From Modestobacter lapidis (GTDB lineage Bacteria > Actinomycetota > Actinomycetes > Mycobacteriales > Geodermatophilaceae), in the NCBI GenBank assembly GCA_019779905.1, contig JABAKE010000027.1, forward strand, positions 1 to 39,283: 39,283 nucleotides of DNA. The letters are read 5' to 3'. Shown here piece after piece: positions 23,629 through 31,452 of the stretch; position 1 is the stretch's first letter, and each line of letters opens with the position of its first letter. The notes under the pieces are model-generated. The model was given only the letters and a program-made list of their open reading frames with translations, did no database searches and was not told the origin of the DNA. The position numbers and the translations under genes are program-made.

Positions 23629-24402
23629 CTACCCGCGCTGGTCGGAGCCACGCTCGTCCGCCGGCGTGGTGATCGTGGTGTTGTGCTCGTGGATGAGTTG
23701 CAGCGCCCGGGCGCGATCCTGCCCGGCGATCGCCTCGACCAGCGCCGCGTGCAGCTCGTAGCGGCTGCGGATGTACTCCGGTAGCGGGTGCTCGCCCACC
23801 GGCTGCACCGACAGCACGTGCGACTCGATGATGTCGAGCAGGCTCGCGTAGAAGGACTTCAGGATCGCGTTCGGGCTGGCGGCGGCGATGCGCGCGTGCA
23901 GCGCCCAGTTGGCGTGGACGAACGCCGTCCCGTCGAGCTCTTCGGCGGCGGCGTGCATCCGCCCGAGCTCGGTGCGCATCGCCGACACGTCGGCGGGCGA
24001 GGCGTGGCGGACGGCATCCTCCACCAGCAGGGGGTCGAGGGCGTCGCGCAGCCGCACCGCGTCGGCGACGGAGGCCGCATCGTCGTCGAGGGCGAGCACG
24101 GAGTTGCCCAGCCGGACCATCGGGGACTGCCGGTTGACGAACAGGCCGCCGCCGGGACCGGGGCGGACCGTCACGATCCCCCGGGACTGGACGAGCCGGA
24201 GCGCCTCGTTGAACGTGCCGACCGACACCCCGCACCGGCTGCGGAGCTCGTCCTTGGTGCCCAGCCGGTCGCCGGGTTCGGCGGCGGCGGCCCAGCCGGC
24301 CAGCCGTTCGGCGGCCTGCTCGGGCCTGGTCAGCGCAGCCGAGCGGTCGGTCAGGTGCGGCTCCCAGTCGGCGCGGCGCAGTGCCGGGGGATCCGCCACC
24401 AT
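23629..24402 (-). CDS. GntR-family transcriptional regulator (FCD/FadR subfamily)
   Basis: This 257-residue regulator has an N-terminal winged helix (about 25-95: LGTKDELRSRCGVSVGTFNE, then VTVRPGPGGGLFV) and an all-helical FCD ligand domain (about 100-245). The FCD metal/ligand histidines are plausible in FVHANWALHARI and ESHVLSVQ. FCD regulators usually repress catabolic operons and release DNA on binding an acid metabolite. The ATG at 24402 follows GGAGGTG. It is divergent from the meta-cleavage-type operon, and a FadR-type operator lies in the gap, so it very likely controls that operon and its own unit. Confidence 0.92.
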   Translation of the reverse strand: MVADPPALRRADWEPHLTDRSAALTRPEQAAERLAGWAAAAEPGDRLGTKDELRSRCGVSVGTFNEALRLVQSRGIVTVRPGPGGGLFVNRQSPMVRLGNSVLALDDDAASVADAVRLRDALDPLLVEDAVRHASPADVSAMRTELGRMHAAAEELDGTAFVHANWALHARIAAASPNAILKSFYASLLDIIESHVLSVQPVGEHPLPEYIRSRYELHAALVEAIAGQDRARALQLIHEHNTTITTPADERGSDQRG

Positions 24403-24473
24403 CAGCGCACCTCCCTCCCCGCGGGCGGTGCCCGGGAGGGCGGCCGCAGCGATGCCGAATCCAACATGCTGAA

Positions 24474-24484
24474 TTGTGGCACAA
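24474..24484. promoter_or_regulatory. FadR-subfamily GntR operator
   Basis: TTGTGGCACAA is a perfect dyad about a central G and fits the FadR-subfamily consensus TNGTNNNACNA at every fixed position. It lies between the GntR start and the -35 of the rightward operon, so it can serve autoregulation and divergent control. Confidence 0.7.
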
Positions 24485-24487
24485 CCC

Positions 24488-24517
24488 TTGACAGGTGACC
24501 GAGGTCACCCGCAATCT
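24488..24517 (+). promoter_or_regulatory. promoter of the meta-cleavage-type operon with a palindrome in the spacer
   Basis: A consensus TTGACA -35 (24488-24493) is followed by an 18-base spacer and CAATCT (24512-24517) as a modest -10. Directly after the -35 is the 16-base palindrome GGTGACCGAGGTCACC (24494-24509), 7+7 bases around GA. A protein bound there would block the promoter. It differs from the FadR-type site just upstream, so a second regulator or a second GntR site is possible. Confidence 0.62.
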
Positions 24518-24554
24518 TGGCGGCACGAATTCACCATGATGGATTGGGGCGCTG

Positions 24555-24803
24555 ATGATCGAGCAGCGGTTCCGGGACGTGATGGCCGGGGGTGTGCGCG
24601 CCGGTCGCGGTCGTGACCACGGCGGACCAGGACGGTCCGCACGGGGCGACGGTGAGCTCGTTCGCGTCCCTGTCGCCGCGGCCGCCGCTGGTGTCGATCG
24701 CCCTGGACCGGGGGTCGGGCACCGGACGTCCGGCACCCGCTCGCGGTTCGCCGAACGCCCCCGCACGCCGATCGCCGACCACATCGCTGCCTGCGCCCGC
24801 TGA
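24555..24803 (+). pseudogene. flavin reductase, frameshifted and truncated remnant
   Basis: The first codons read MIEQRFRDVMAG, matching RFREVMAG of the intact reductase at 7654-8172. Homology then continues one frame over: CAPVAVVTTADQDGPHGATV and VSSFASLSPRPPLVSIALDR match that protein closely. One extra G in the G-run 24588-24592 accounts for the shift. After the LDRGS motif (about 24720) the similarity stops, although an intact protein would have about 100 more residues, so there is also a deletion. The single-base shift alone could be a sequencing error; the missing C-terminal half could not. It sits first in the operon, where the reductase partner of the next gene's monooxygenase would be expected. 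Confidence 0.8.
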
Positions 24804-24839
24804 GCAACACGTCCACCCCGCCGCACCGAGGAGACCGAG

Positions 24840-26054
24840 ATGACCACCGCCCAGGAGACGCCCACCAGCACCGGGGATGCCCCGAGCGCCGTCGAGCTCG
24901 TGACGCGGGTCAAGGAACTGACCCCGCTGCTGAAGGAGAACGCCGCCCAGGGCGAGCAGGACCGGCGCGTGGTGGAGGAGAGCATCCAGGCACTCACCGA
25001 CGCGGGCCTGTTCAAGGTGGCCGTGCCCCGGCGTTACGGCGGCTACGAGACCTCGGTGCGCACCATGCTCGACGTGTCGGCGGCTGCCGGGGAGGCCGAC
25101 GGCGGCACCGCGTGGGTGCTCACGCTGACCAACGTCTGTGCCTGGATGACCAGCCTCTTCCCCGAGCGGGCCCAGGACGACGTGTTCGGTGCGGACCCCG
25201 ATGCCAAGGTCTCCGGCGTGCTCGCCCCGACGGCCGAGTCCCGGAAGGTGGACGGGGGCTGGCGGGTCAGCGGGAAGTGGTTCTACAACTCCGGCTCCTG
25301 GCACGCGACCTGGGCGGTGCTCGGCATCCCGATCACCGATGAGCAGGGCGCGGTCGTCAACCAGGGCCTCGCGCTGATCCCCCGCGCGGATATGGACCTC
25401 GAGGACACCTGGTTCGTGGCCGGGATGCGGTCCTCCGGCAGCAACTGCCTGGTCGCCGAGGACGTCTTCGTCCCCGAGCACCGGGTCATGCTGGTCCCGC
25501 CGGCCATCGGGGGGGAGTACCCGACCGAGCACGCCGGCACCGAGCCCTTCTACCGGTCGGCGTTCGTCCCGATCCTGGCGCTCGTCCTCGTCGGCCCCCA
25601 GCTGGGCATGGGCCGGGCCGCGCTGGAGTACGTGGTCGGCAAGGCGGCGAAGAAGCCCATCTCGTACACCTTCATGACCGCGCAGGCCGACTCCGTCGCC
25701 TTCCAGCTCCAGATCGCCGAGGCCGCCCGGCTCATCGACACCGCCCACCTGCACGCCTACCGTGCTGCGGCGGACATCGACGAGGCCGCCGCCCGTGGGG
25801 TCTACCCCGACTTCCCGACCCGGGCCCGCGTCCGGTCCGACACCGGCTACGTGGCCGAGACCATCACCCGCGCCATCGACATCCTGCTGTCCGCCCACGG
25901 CGCCGCGTCCTTCGCCGACTTCAGCCCCCTGCAGCGGATCTGGCGCGATTCGGCGACGGCCGCCCGGCACGCGGTGGTCTCCCCGGCGGTGAGCTACGAG
26001 GTGTACGGCAAGGCCCTGCTCGGTGTCGAGGAGCGCATCACCCCCCTCGTCTGA
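24840..26054 (+). CDS. group D flavin-dependent monooxygenase (acyl-CoA-dehydrogenase fold, HsaA/HpaH-like)
   Basis: This 404-residue protein with the acyl-CoA dehydrogenase fold lacks the usual dehydrogenase catalytic-Glu loop and carries features of two-component hydroxylases such as HsaA. These include the N-terminal VPRRYGGYETSV, GTAWVLTLTNVCAWM, VSGKWFYNSGSWHATW, WFVAGMRSSGSNCLVAEDV followed by FVPEHRV, and the C-terminal LLSAHGAASF with PLQRIWRDSATAARHA. It should use reduced flavin and O2 to hydroxylate an aromatic or phenolic ring. The ATG at 24840 follows GAGGAGA. The adjacent reductase is broken, so reduced flavin must come from elsewhere, for instance 7654-8172. Confidence 0.85.
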   Translation: MTTAQETPTSTGDAPSAVELVTRVKELTPLLKENAAQGEQDRRVVEESIQALTDAGLFKVAVPRRYGGYETSVRTMLDVSAAAGEADGGTAWVLTLTNVCAWMTSLFPERAQDDVFGADPDAKVSGVLAPTAESRKVDGGWRVSGKWFYNSGSWHATWAVLGIPITDEQGAVVNQGLALIPRADMDLEDTWFVAGMRSSGSNCLVAEDVFVPEHRVMLVPPAIGGEYPTEHAGTEPFYRSAFVPILALVLVGPQLGMGRAALEYVVGKAAKKPISYTFMTAQADSVAFQLQIAEAARLIDTAHLHAYRAAADIDEAAARGVYPDFPTRARVRSDTGYVAETITRAIDILLSAHGAASFADFSPLQRIWRDSATAARHAVVSPAVSYEVYGKALLGVEERITPLV

Positions 26055-26098
26055 CCGCCCGTCCCGTCGTCCCACCCCCGAACCGAGGAGCCCCACCC

Positions 26099-26959
26099 AT
26101 GCGCATCGCCAACCTCTCCGGCCGCCTGGTCCTGATCACCCCCGACGGCGGTGCCGCCGTGGACGTCGAACGGGCCAGCGACGGCCGGTTCGGCGCCGAT
26201 CCGCAGGCCGTCTACGAGCAGTGGGACGCCTTCGTGTCCTGGGCCCGCACCGCCGACTCCTCGGCGGGCGAGGCCTTCGCCGAGGAGGACCTGGGCGCTC
26301 CCGCGCCGGCCCCCCGCCAGCTGCTCGCGATCGGCCTGAACTACAGCGAGCACGCCGCCGAGTCCGGGTTCGGGGTGCCCGACGCCCCGACGGTCATGTT
26401 CACCAAGTGGGCCTCGTGTCTCACCGGGCCGGTGACCGAGGTCGTGCTGCCCACGGGCGGACACACCGACTGGGAGGTCGAGCTCGTGGCCGTGATCGGC
26501 CGGGCGGCGCGCAACGTCAGCGAGGAGGACGCGTGGGACCACGTCGCCGGCCTCACGGTCGGGCAGGACCTCTCGGAGCGGATCACCCAGACCGCCGGGC
26601 CCTCCCCGCAGTTCAGCCTGGGCAAGTCGCTGCCCGGCTTCGGTCCGATGGGGCCCTGGCTGGTCACGACGGACGAGTTCGACGACCGGGACGACCTCGA
26701 GCTCGGCTGTTCGATCAACGGCGAGCAGGTGCAGAAGGGCCGCACCCGCGACCTCATCTTCTCCGTGCCGGCGATGATCTCGAAGCTGTCCGAGAAGCTC
26801 CCCCTGCTGCCCGGGGACGTGCTGTTCACCGGCACCCCGGCCGGCGTCGGCCTGGGCCGGACCCCGCAGCGGTTCCTCGCCCCCGGCGACGAGCTGATCA
26901 GCCACATCACCGGCATCGGCGAGCTGCGGCAGCGCTTCGTCGCCGCTCCCGGCGCCTGA
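26099..26959 (+). CDS. fumarylacetoacetate hydrolase (FAH) family protein
   Basis: This 286-residue protein has an N-terminal cap followed by the FAH catalytic domain. Seen are the AIGLNYSEHAAESG loop, TDWEVELVAVIGRAARNV (metal-binding Glu residues), GLTVGQDLSERITQ (metal Asp), GFGPMGPWLVT and LPGDVLFTGTPAGVG. Members cleave or isomerise ring-fission products (2-hydroxyhepta-2,4-diene-1,7-dioate isomerase, fumarylpyruvate hydrolase, 2-oxopent-4-enoate-type steps). Between a hydroxylase and an extradiol dioxygenase it would process the meta-cleavage product. The ATG at 26099 follows GAGGAG. Confidence 0.92.
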   Translation: MRIANLSGRLVLITPDGGAAVDVERASDGRFGADPQAVYEQWDAFVSWARTADSSAGEAFAEEDLGAPAPAPRQLLAIGLNYSEHAAESGFGVPDAPTVMFTKWASCLTGPVTEVVLPTGGHTDWEVELVAVIGRAARNVSEEDAWDHVAGLTVGQDLSERITQTAGPSPQFSLGKSLPGFGPMGPWLVTTDEFDDRDDLELGCSINGEQVQKGRTRDLIFSVPAMISKLSEKLPLLPGDVLFTGTPAGVGLGRTPQRFLAPGDELISHITGIGELRQRFVAAPGA

Positions 26960-27006
26960 CGTTCCGCCCCCGCACCGCTCACTCCTCGTCCCAGGAGGCC
27001 ATCGAC

Positions 27007-27930
27007 ATGGCTCTGCACCGCCTCACCTCGGTCACGATCGGCGTTCCCAACGTCGAGGAGACGGCCGCCTACTACGCCGAGTTCGGCCTGAGCCCGCAGG
27101 GGGAGGGGTGGTTCAGCACCCGGGACGGCGGCCGCCAGTTGCGGATCGTGCACTCCCCGGCCCGCCGGCTGGTGGCGCTGCACGTGGGCGCCGATGACGC
27201 CGACGACATCGGCCGGGTGGCGGGCAACCTGGCGCGACTGGGGATCGAGGCGACCCGCGGACCGCGCAGCATCACCGCCGTGGAGCGGGTCACCGGCGTG
27301 CGGGCGACGGTCGAGGTCGCACCCCGCGTCGAGCAGGCGGCGGTGCCGGCCACGGCCTACAACGGGCCGGGTCGGCTGGAGCGGACCGGGGCGCGGGCGC
27401 CTGGTGTGCTGCGCACAGCACGGGTCCAGCCGCGCAAGCTGGGGCACACGGTCATGGGGACGACCGACGTCGCGGTCACCCAGGCGTTCTTCACCGAGGG
27501 CCTGGGTTTCAAGGTCAGTGACGTCATCAAGGGCGAGGGTGCGTTCCTGCGTTGCTCGACCGATCACCACAACGTGCTGGTGCTGCGGGCGCCGGTGACG
27601 TTCCTGCACCACACCTCCTGGCAGGTCGACGACGTCGACGAGGTCGGGCGGGGTGCGGCGGCGATGCTGGAGGGGGACCCGGAGCGGCACGTGTGGGGGC
27701 TGGGGCGGCACCACGCCGGGTCGAACTTCTTCTGGTACCTGAAGGACCCGGCGGGCAACTTCAGTGAGTACTACTCCGACATGGACTGCGTCGTGGACGA
27801 CCAGCTGTGGAAGCCGGAAACCCTCGAGGGCGCCAAGGGGTTGTTCAACTGGGGGCCGCCTCCGCCGGCGTCCTTCCTGCATCCCGAGGACCTCGCCGCG
27901 CTGATGACCGGCGCCCACAGCATGGGCTGA
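27007..27930 (+). CDS. extradiol (catechol 2,3-) dioxygenase, VOC superfamily
   Basis: This 307-residue protein has two VOC modules, the size of type I extradiol dioxygenases such as BphC/HsaC. Putative iron ligands are the His in KLGHTVMGTTD (about residue 145), the His in FLHHTSWQVDD and the Glu in NFSEYYSDMD. The YYSD tyrosine and the preceding HHAG histidine fit the conserved second-shell residues. The N-terminal module (1-110) lacks ligands, as usual. It should cleave a catechol ring beside a hydroxyl, after hydroxylation by the 24840 gene product. The ATG at 27007 follows AGGAGG. It is last in the operon. Confidence 0.9.
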   Translation: MALHRLTSVTIGVPNVEETAAYYAEFGLSPQGEGWFSTRDGGRQLRIVHSPARRLVALHVGADDADDIGRVAGNLARLGIEATRGPRSITAVERVTGVRATVEVAPRVEQAAVPATAYNGPGRLERTGARAPGVLRTARVQPRKLGHTVMGTTDVAVTQAFFTEGLGFKVSDVIKGEGAFLRCSTDHHNVLVLRAPVTFLHHTSWQVDDVDEVGRGAAAMLEGDPERHVWGLGRHHAGSNFFWYLKDPAGNFSEYYSDMDCVVDDQLWKPETLEGAKGLFNWGPPPPASFLHPEDLAALMTGAHSMG

Positions 27931-28049
27931 TCGGCCCGGGCGGCCGGGGCGGACCGAGAAGCAGGGCGATCGGCACGGCGGCGGGCCCCTCACCGCCGCT
28001 ACGGTTCCGCTGGAGAGTGGACCACCCCCCGCACGAGAGGACGCCGCCC

Positions 28050-31000
28050 GTGTTCGAGAAGGTCCTGGTCGCCAACCGCGGAGAGATCGCCGTCCGCGCC
28101 TTCCGCGCCGCCTACGAGCTGGGCGCCGGCACCGTGGCGGTGTTCCCGCACGAGGACCGCAACTCGGTGCACCGGCTCAAGGCCGACGAGAGCTACGAGA
28201 TCGGCGAGCCCGGCCACCCGGTGCGCAACTACCTCGACGTGGGCGAGATCGTCCGGGCCGCCCAGCGTGCCGGGGCCGACGCCGTCTACCCGGGCTACGG
28301 GTTCCTGTCGGAGAACCCCGAGCTCGCCGAGGCCTGCCACCGGGCCGGGATCACCTTCGTCGGGCCGTCGGCCGAGGTGCTGAAGCTGACCGGCAACAAG
28401 GCGCGGGCCATCGCCGCGGCCCGGGACGCCGGGCTGCCGGTACTGGCTTCCTCCGAGCCCACCGACGACGTCGACGCGCTGCTCGCGGCTGCGGAGTCGA
28501 TGGAGTACCCGGTGTTCGTCAAGGCCGTCGCCGGTGGTGGCGGCCGGGGGATGCGCAAGGTCGACGAGCCCGACCAGCTGCGCGGGTCGATCGAGGCGGC
28601 GATGCGGGAGGCGGAGTCGGCGTTCGGGGACGCGACGGTGTTCCTCGAGCAGGCCGTGGTCGACCCGCGGCACATCGAGGTCCAGATCCTGGCCGACGGC
28701 GCCGGCAACGTCATCCACCTCTACGAGCGGGACTGCTCGGTGCAGCGCCGGCACCAGAAGGTGGTCGAGCTGGCGCCCGCCCCGAATCTGGATCCGCAGC
28801 TGCGGGAGGAGATCTGCGCCGACGCGGTCGCGTTCGCCCGGGCGATCGGCTACAGCTGCGCGGGCACGGTGGAGTTCCTGGTCGACGCGGCCGGCCGGCA
28901 CGTGTTCATCGAGATGAACCCGCGGATCCAGGTCGAGCACACGGTCACCGAGGAGGTCACCGACGTCGACCTGGTGAGCAGCCAGCTGCGGATCGCGGCG
29001 GGGGAGACCCTCGCCGACCTGGGCCTGACCCAGGACGCCATCGTGCTGCGCGGCGCGGCCCTGCAGTGCCGGATCACCACCGAGGACCCGGCCAACGGCT
29101 TCCGCCCCGACACCGGCCGGATCACCGCCTACCGCTCGCCCGGGGGTGCCGGGGTCCGGCTGGACGGCGCGACGGCGCTCGGCGCGGAGGTCGCCGCGCA
29201 CTTCGACTCGCTGCTGGTGAAGCTCACCTGCCGGGGCCGCGACTTCGGCATCGCGGTGGCCCGGGCCCGCCGGGCGGTCGCCGAGTTCCGCATCCGCGGC
29301 GTCTCCACCAACATCCCGTTCCTGCAGGCGCTGCTGGACGACCCCGACTTCGCCGCCGGCCGGGTGACGACGTCGTTCATCGAGGAGCGGCCCCAGCTGC
29401 TCACCTCGCGCAGCTCCGCCGACCGCGGCACCCGGCTGCTCACCTACCTGGCCGACGTCACGGTCAACCACCCGCACGGGGACCGGCCGCACCTGGTGAA
29501 CCCGGTGGAGAAGCTGCCGCGGGTCGACCTGGCGCTGGCGCCGATGGACGGCTCGCGGGACCGGCTGCGCGAGCTCGGCCCGGAGCGGTTCGCCGCGGAC
29601 CTGCGCGCGCAGAAGGCCCTCGCCGTCACCGACACCACCTTCCGCGACGCGCACCAGTCGTTGCTGGCCACCCGGGTGCGCAGCAAGGACCTGCTCGCCG
29701 TCGCCGGGCACGTCGCCCGGTCCACCCCGCAGCTGCTGTCGATCGAGGCCTGGGGCGGGGCGACCTACGACGTCGCGCTGCGGTTCCTGGCCGAGGACCC
29801 CTGGGAGCGGCTGGCCGCGCTGCGCGAGCAGGTGCCCAACATCTGCCTGCAGATGCTGCTGCGCGGCCGCAACACCGTGGGGTACACGCCCTACCCCGAG
29901 CAGGTGACGACGGCGTTCGTGGCCGAGGCGGCGCGCACCGGCATCGACGTCTTCCGGGTGTTCGACGCACTCAACGACGTCAGCCAGATGCGCCCGGCGA
30001 TCGACGCGGTGCGGGAGACCGGGACGGCGATCGCCGAGGTGGCGCTCTGCTACACCGCCGACCTGTCCGACCCGGCCGAGAAGTTGTACGACCTGGACTA
30101 CTACCTGCGGCTGGCCGAGCAGATCGTCGAGGCCGGCGCGCACGTGCTGGCGATCAAGGACATGGCCGGGCTGCTCCGCCCACCGGCGGCGGCCACCCTG
30201 GTCACGGCGCTGCGCGAGCGGTTCGACCTGCCGGTGCACCTGCACACCCACGACACCCCCGGCGGGCAGCTGGCCACGCTGATGGCGGCCTGGCAGGCCG
30301 GCGTCGACGCCGTCGACGGTGCGTCGGCCGCACTGGCCGGGACGACGTCGCAGCCGGCGCTCTCGTCGATCGTGGCCGCCACCGATCACACCGAGCGAGC
30401 GACCGGGCTGGACCTGCGGGCGGTGAACGACCTGGAGCCGTACTGGGAGGCCGTCCGCCGGGTGTACGCGCCCTTCGAGTCGGGGCTGCCCGCCCCGACC
30501 GGGCGGGTCTACACCCACGAGATCCCCGGCGGTCAGCTGTCCAACCTGCGGCAGCAGGCCATCGCCCTGGGGTTGGGGCAGCGGTTCGAGGAGGTGGAGG
30601 CGATGTACGCCGCCGCCGACCGGCTGCTGGGGCGGCTGGTGAAGGTCACCCCCAGCTCGAAGGTGGTCGGCGACCTGGCCCTGCAGCTGGTGGGGGCCGG
30701 GGTGGCGGTGGACGACTTCGCGGCCGATCCGGGGCGGTTCGACCTGCCCGACTCGGTGGTGGGGTTCCTGCGCGGCGAGCTCGGTGACCCGCCCGGCGGC
30801 TGGCCCCAGCCGTTCCGCAGCAGAGCACTGGAAGGCCGCCGCCCGGCCGAGCCGCCGGCCGACCTGGCCGCCGACGACGTCCGCGGGCTCACCGAGGAGC
30901 CCCGCGCGACGCTCAACCGGTTGCTGTTCCCCGGGCCGACGAAGGAGTTCCTGACCCACCGGGAGTCCTACGGCGACACGTCGGTGCTGCCCAGCAAGGA

Positions 31001-31424
31001 GTTCCTGTACGGGCTGCGGCAGGGCGTGGAGCACTCGGTGGATCTCGAGCCCGGCGTGCGCCTGCTCATCGGCATCGAGGCCGTCTCCGACGCCGACGAG
31101 CGCGGCATGCGCACGGTGATGTGCTCGCTCAACGGCCAGCTCCGGCCCGTGATGGTCCGGGACCGGTCCGTCACGGCCGATGTGAAGGCCGCCGAGAAGG
31201 CCGACCGCGGCGACCCCGACCAGGTCGCCGCACCGTTCGCCGGGGTGGTCAGCCTGACGGTGAGCGAGGGCGACACCGTCGAGGCCGGCCAGCAGATCGC
31301 CACCATCGAGGCGATGAAGATGGAGGCCGGCATCACCGCGCCGCGAGCGGGCACCATCGCCCGGGTGGCGATCAGCAACGTGCAGCAGGTCGAGGGCGGT
31401 GACCTGCTGGTCGTGCTGGGCTGA
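28050..31424 (+). CDS. pyc: pyruvate carboxylase
   Basis: This 1124-residue, biotin-dependent single-chain enzyme makes oxaloacetate from pyruvate and bicarbonate and is of normal length. Domains in order are biotin carboxylase (1-450; VLVANRGEIAVRAFRAAYEL, the ATP-grasp loop KAVAGGGGRGMRKV, EMNPRIQVEHTVTEEV), carboxyltransferase (about 520-800; VTDTTFRDAHQSLLATRV, EAWGGATYDVALRFL, KDMAGLLRP, HTHDTPGG), and the biotin carrier end with the biotinyl lysine in IEAMKMEAG. The GTG at 28050 (VFEKVLVANRG) follows GAGAGG and gives the family N-terminus. It is followed at 28 bases by the NhaA fusion gene, probably on the same transcript. Confidence 0.96.
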   Translation: MFEKVLVANRGEIAVRAFRAAYELGAGTVAVFPHEDRNSVHRLKADESYEIGEPGHPVRNYLDVGEIVRAAQRAGADAVYPGYGFLSENPELAEACHRAGITFVGPSAEVLKLTGNKARAIAAARDAGLPVLASSEPTDDVDALLAAAESMEYPVFVKAVAGGGGRGMRKVDEPDQLRGSIEAAMREAESAFGDATVFLEQAVVDPRHIEVQILADGAGNVIHLYERDCSVQRRHQKVVELAPAPNLDPQLREEICADAVAFARAIGYSCAGTVEFLVDAAGRHVFIEMNPRIQVEHTVTEEVTDVDLVSSQLRIAAGETLADLGLTQDAIVLRGAALQCRITTEDPANGFRPDTGRITAYRSPGGAGVRLDGATALGAEVAAHFDSLLVKLTCRGRDFGIAVARARRAVAEFRIRGVSTNIPFLQALLDDPDFAAGRVTTSFIEERPQLLTSRSSADRGTRLLTYLADVTVNHPHGDRPHLVNPVEKLPRVDLALAPMDGSRDRLRELGPERFAADLRAQKALAVTDTTFRDAHQSLLATRVRSKDLLAVAGHVARSTPQLLSIEAWGGATYDVALRFLAEDPWERLAALREQVPNICLQMLLRGRNTVGYTPYPEQVTTAFVAEAARTGIDVFRVFDALNDVSQMRPAIDAVRETGTAIAEVALCYTADLSDPAEKLYDLDYYLRLAEQIVEAGAHVLAIKDMAGLLRPPAAATLVTALRERFDLPVHLHTHDTPGGQLATLMAAWQAGVDAVDGASAALAGTTSQPALSSIVAATDHTERATGLDLRAVNDLEPYWEAVRRVYAPFESGLPAPTGRVYTHEIPGGQLSNLRQQAIALGLGQRFEEVEAMYAAADRLLGRLVKVTPSSKVVGDLALQLVGAGVAVDDFAADPGRFDLPDSVVGFLRGELGDPPGGWPQPFRSRALEGRRPAEPPADLAADDVRGLTEEPRATLNRLLFPGPTKEFLTHRESYGDTSVLPSKEFLYGLRQGVEHSVDLEPGVRLLIGIEAVSDADERGMRTVMCSLNGQLRPVMVRDRSVTADVKAAEKADRGDPDQVAAPFAGVVSLTVSEGDTVEAGQQIATIEAMKMEAGITAPRAGTIARVAISNVQQVEGGDLLVVLG

Positions 31425-31452
31425 GCCGGCGGGGACGCGGGAGGCAGGGCAC

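Noticed and set aside
27977..28005. TACGGT as a -10 for pyruvate carboxylase
   Set aside because: No -35 at suitable distance, and 45 bases of leader with a good ribosome site give no independent support.
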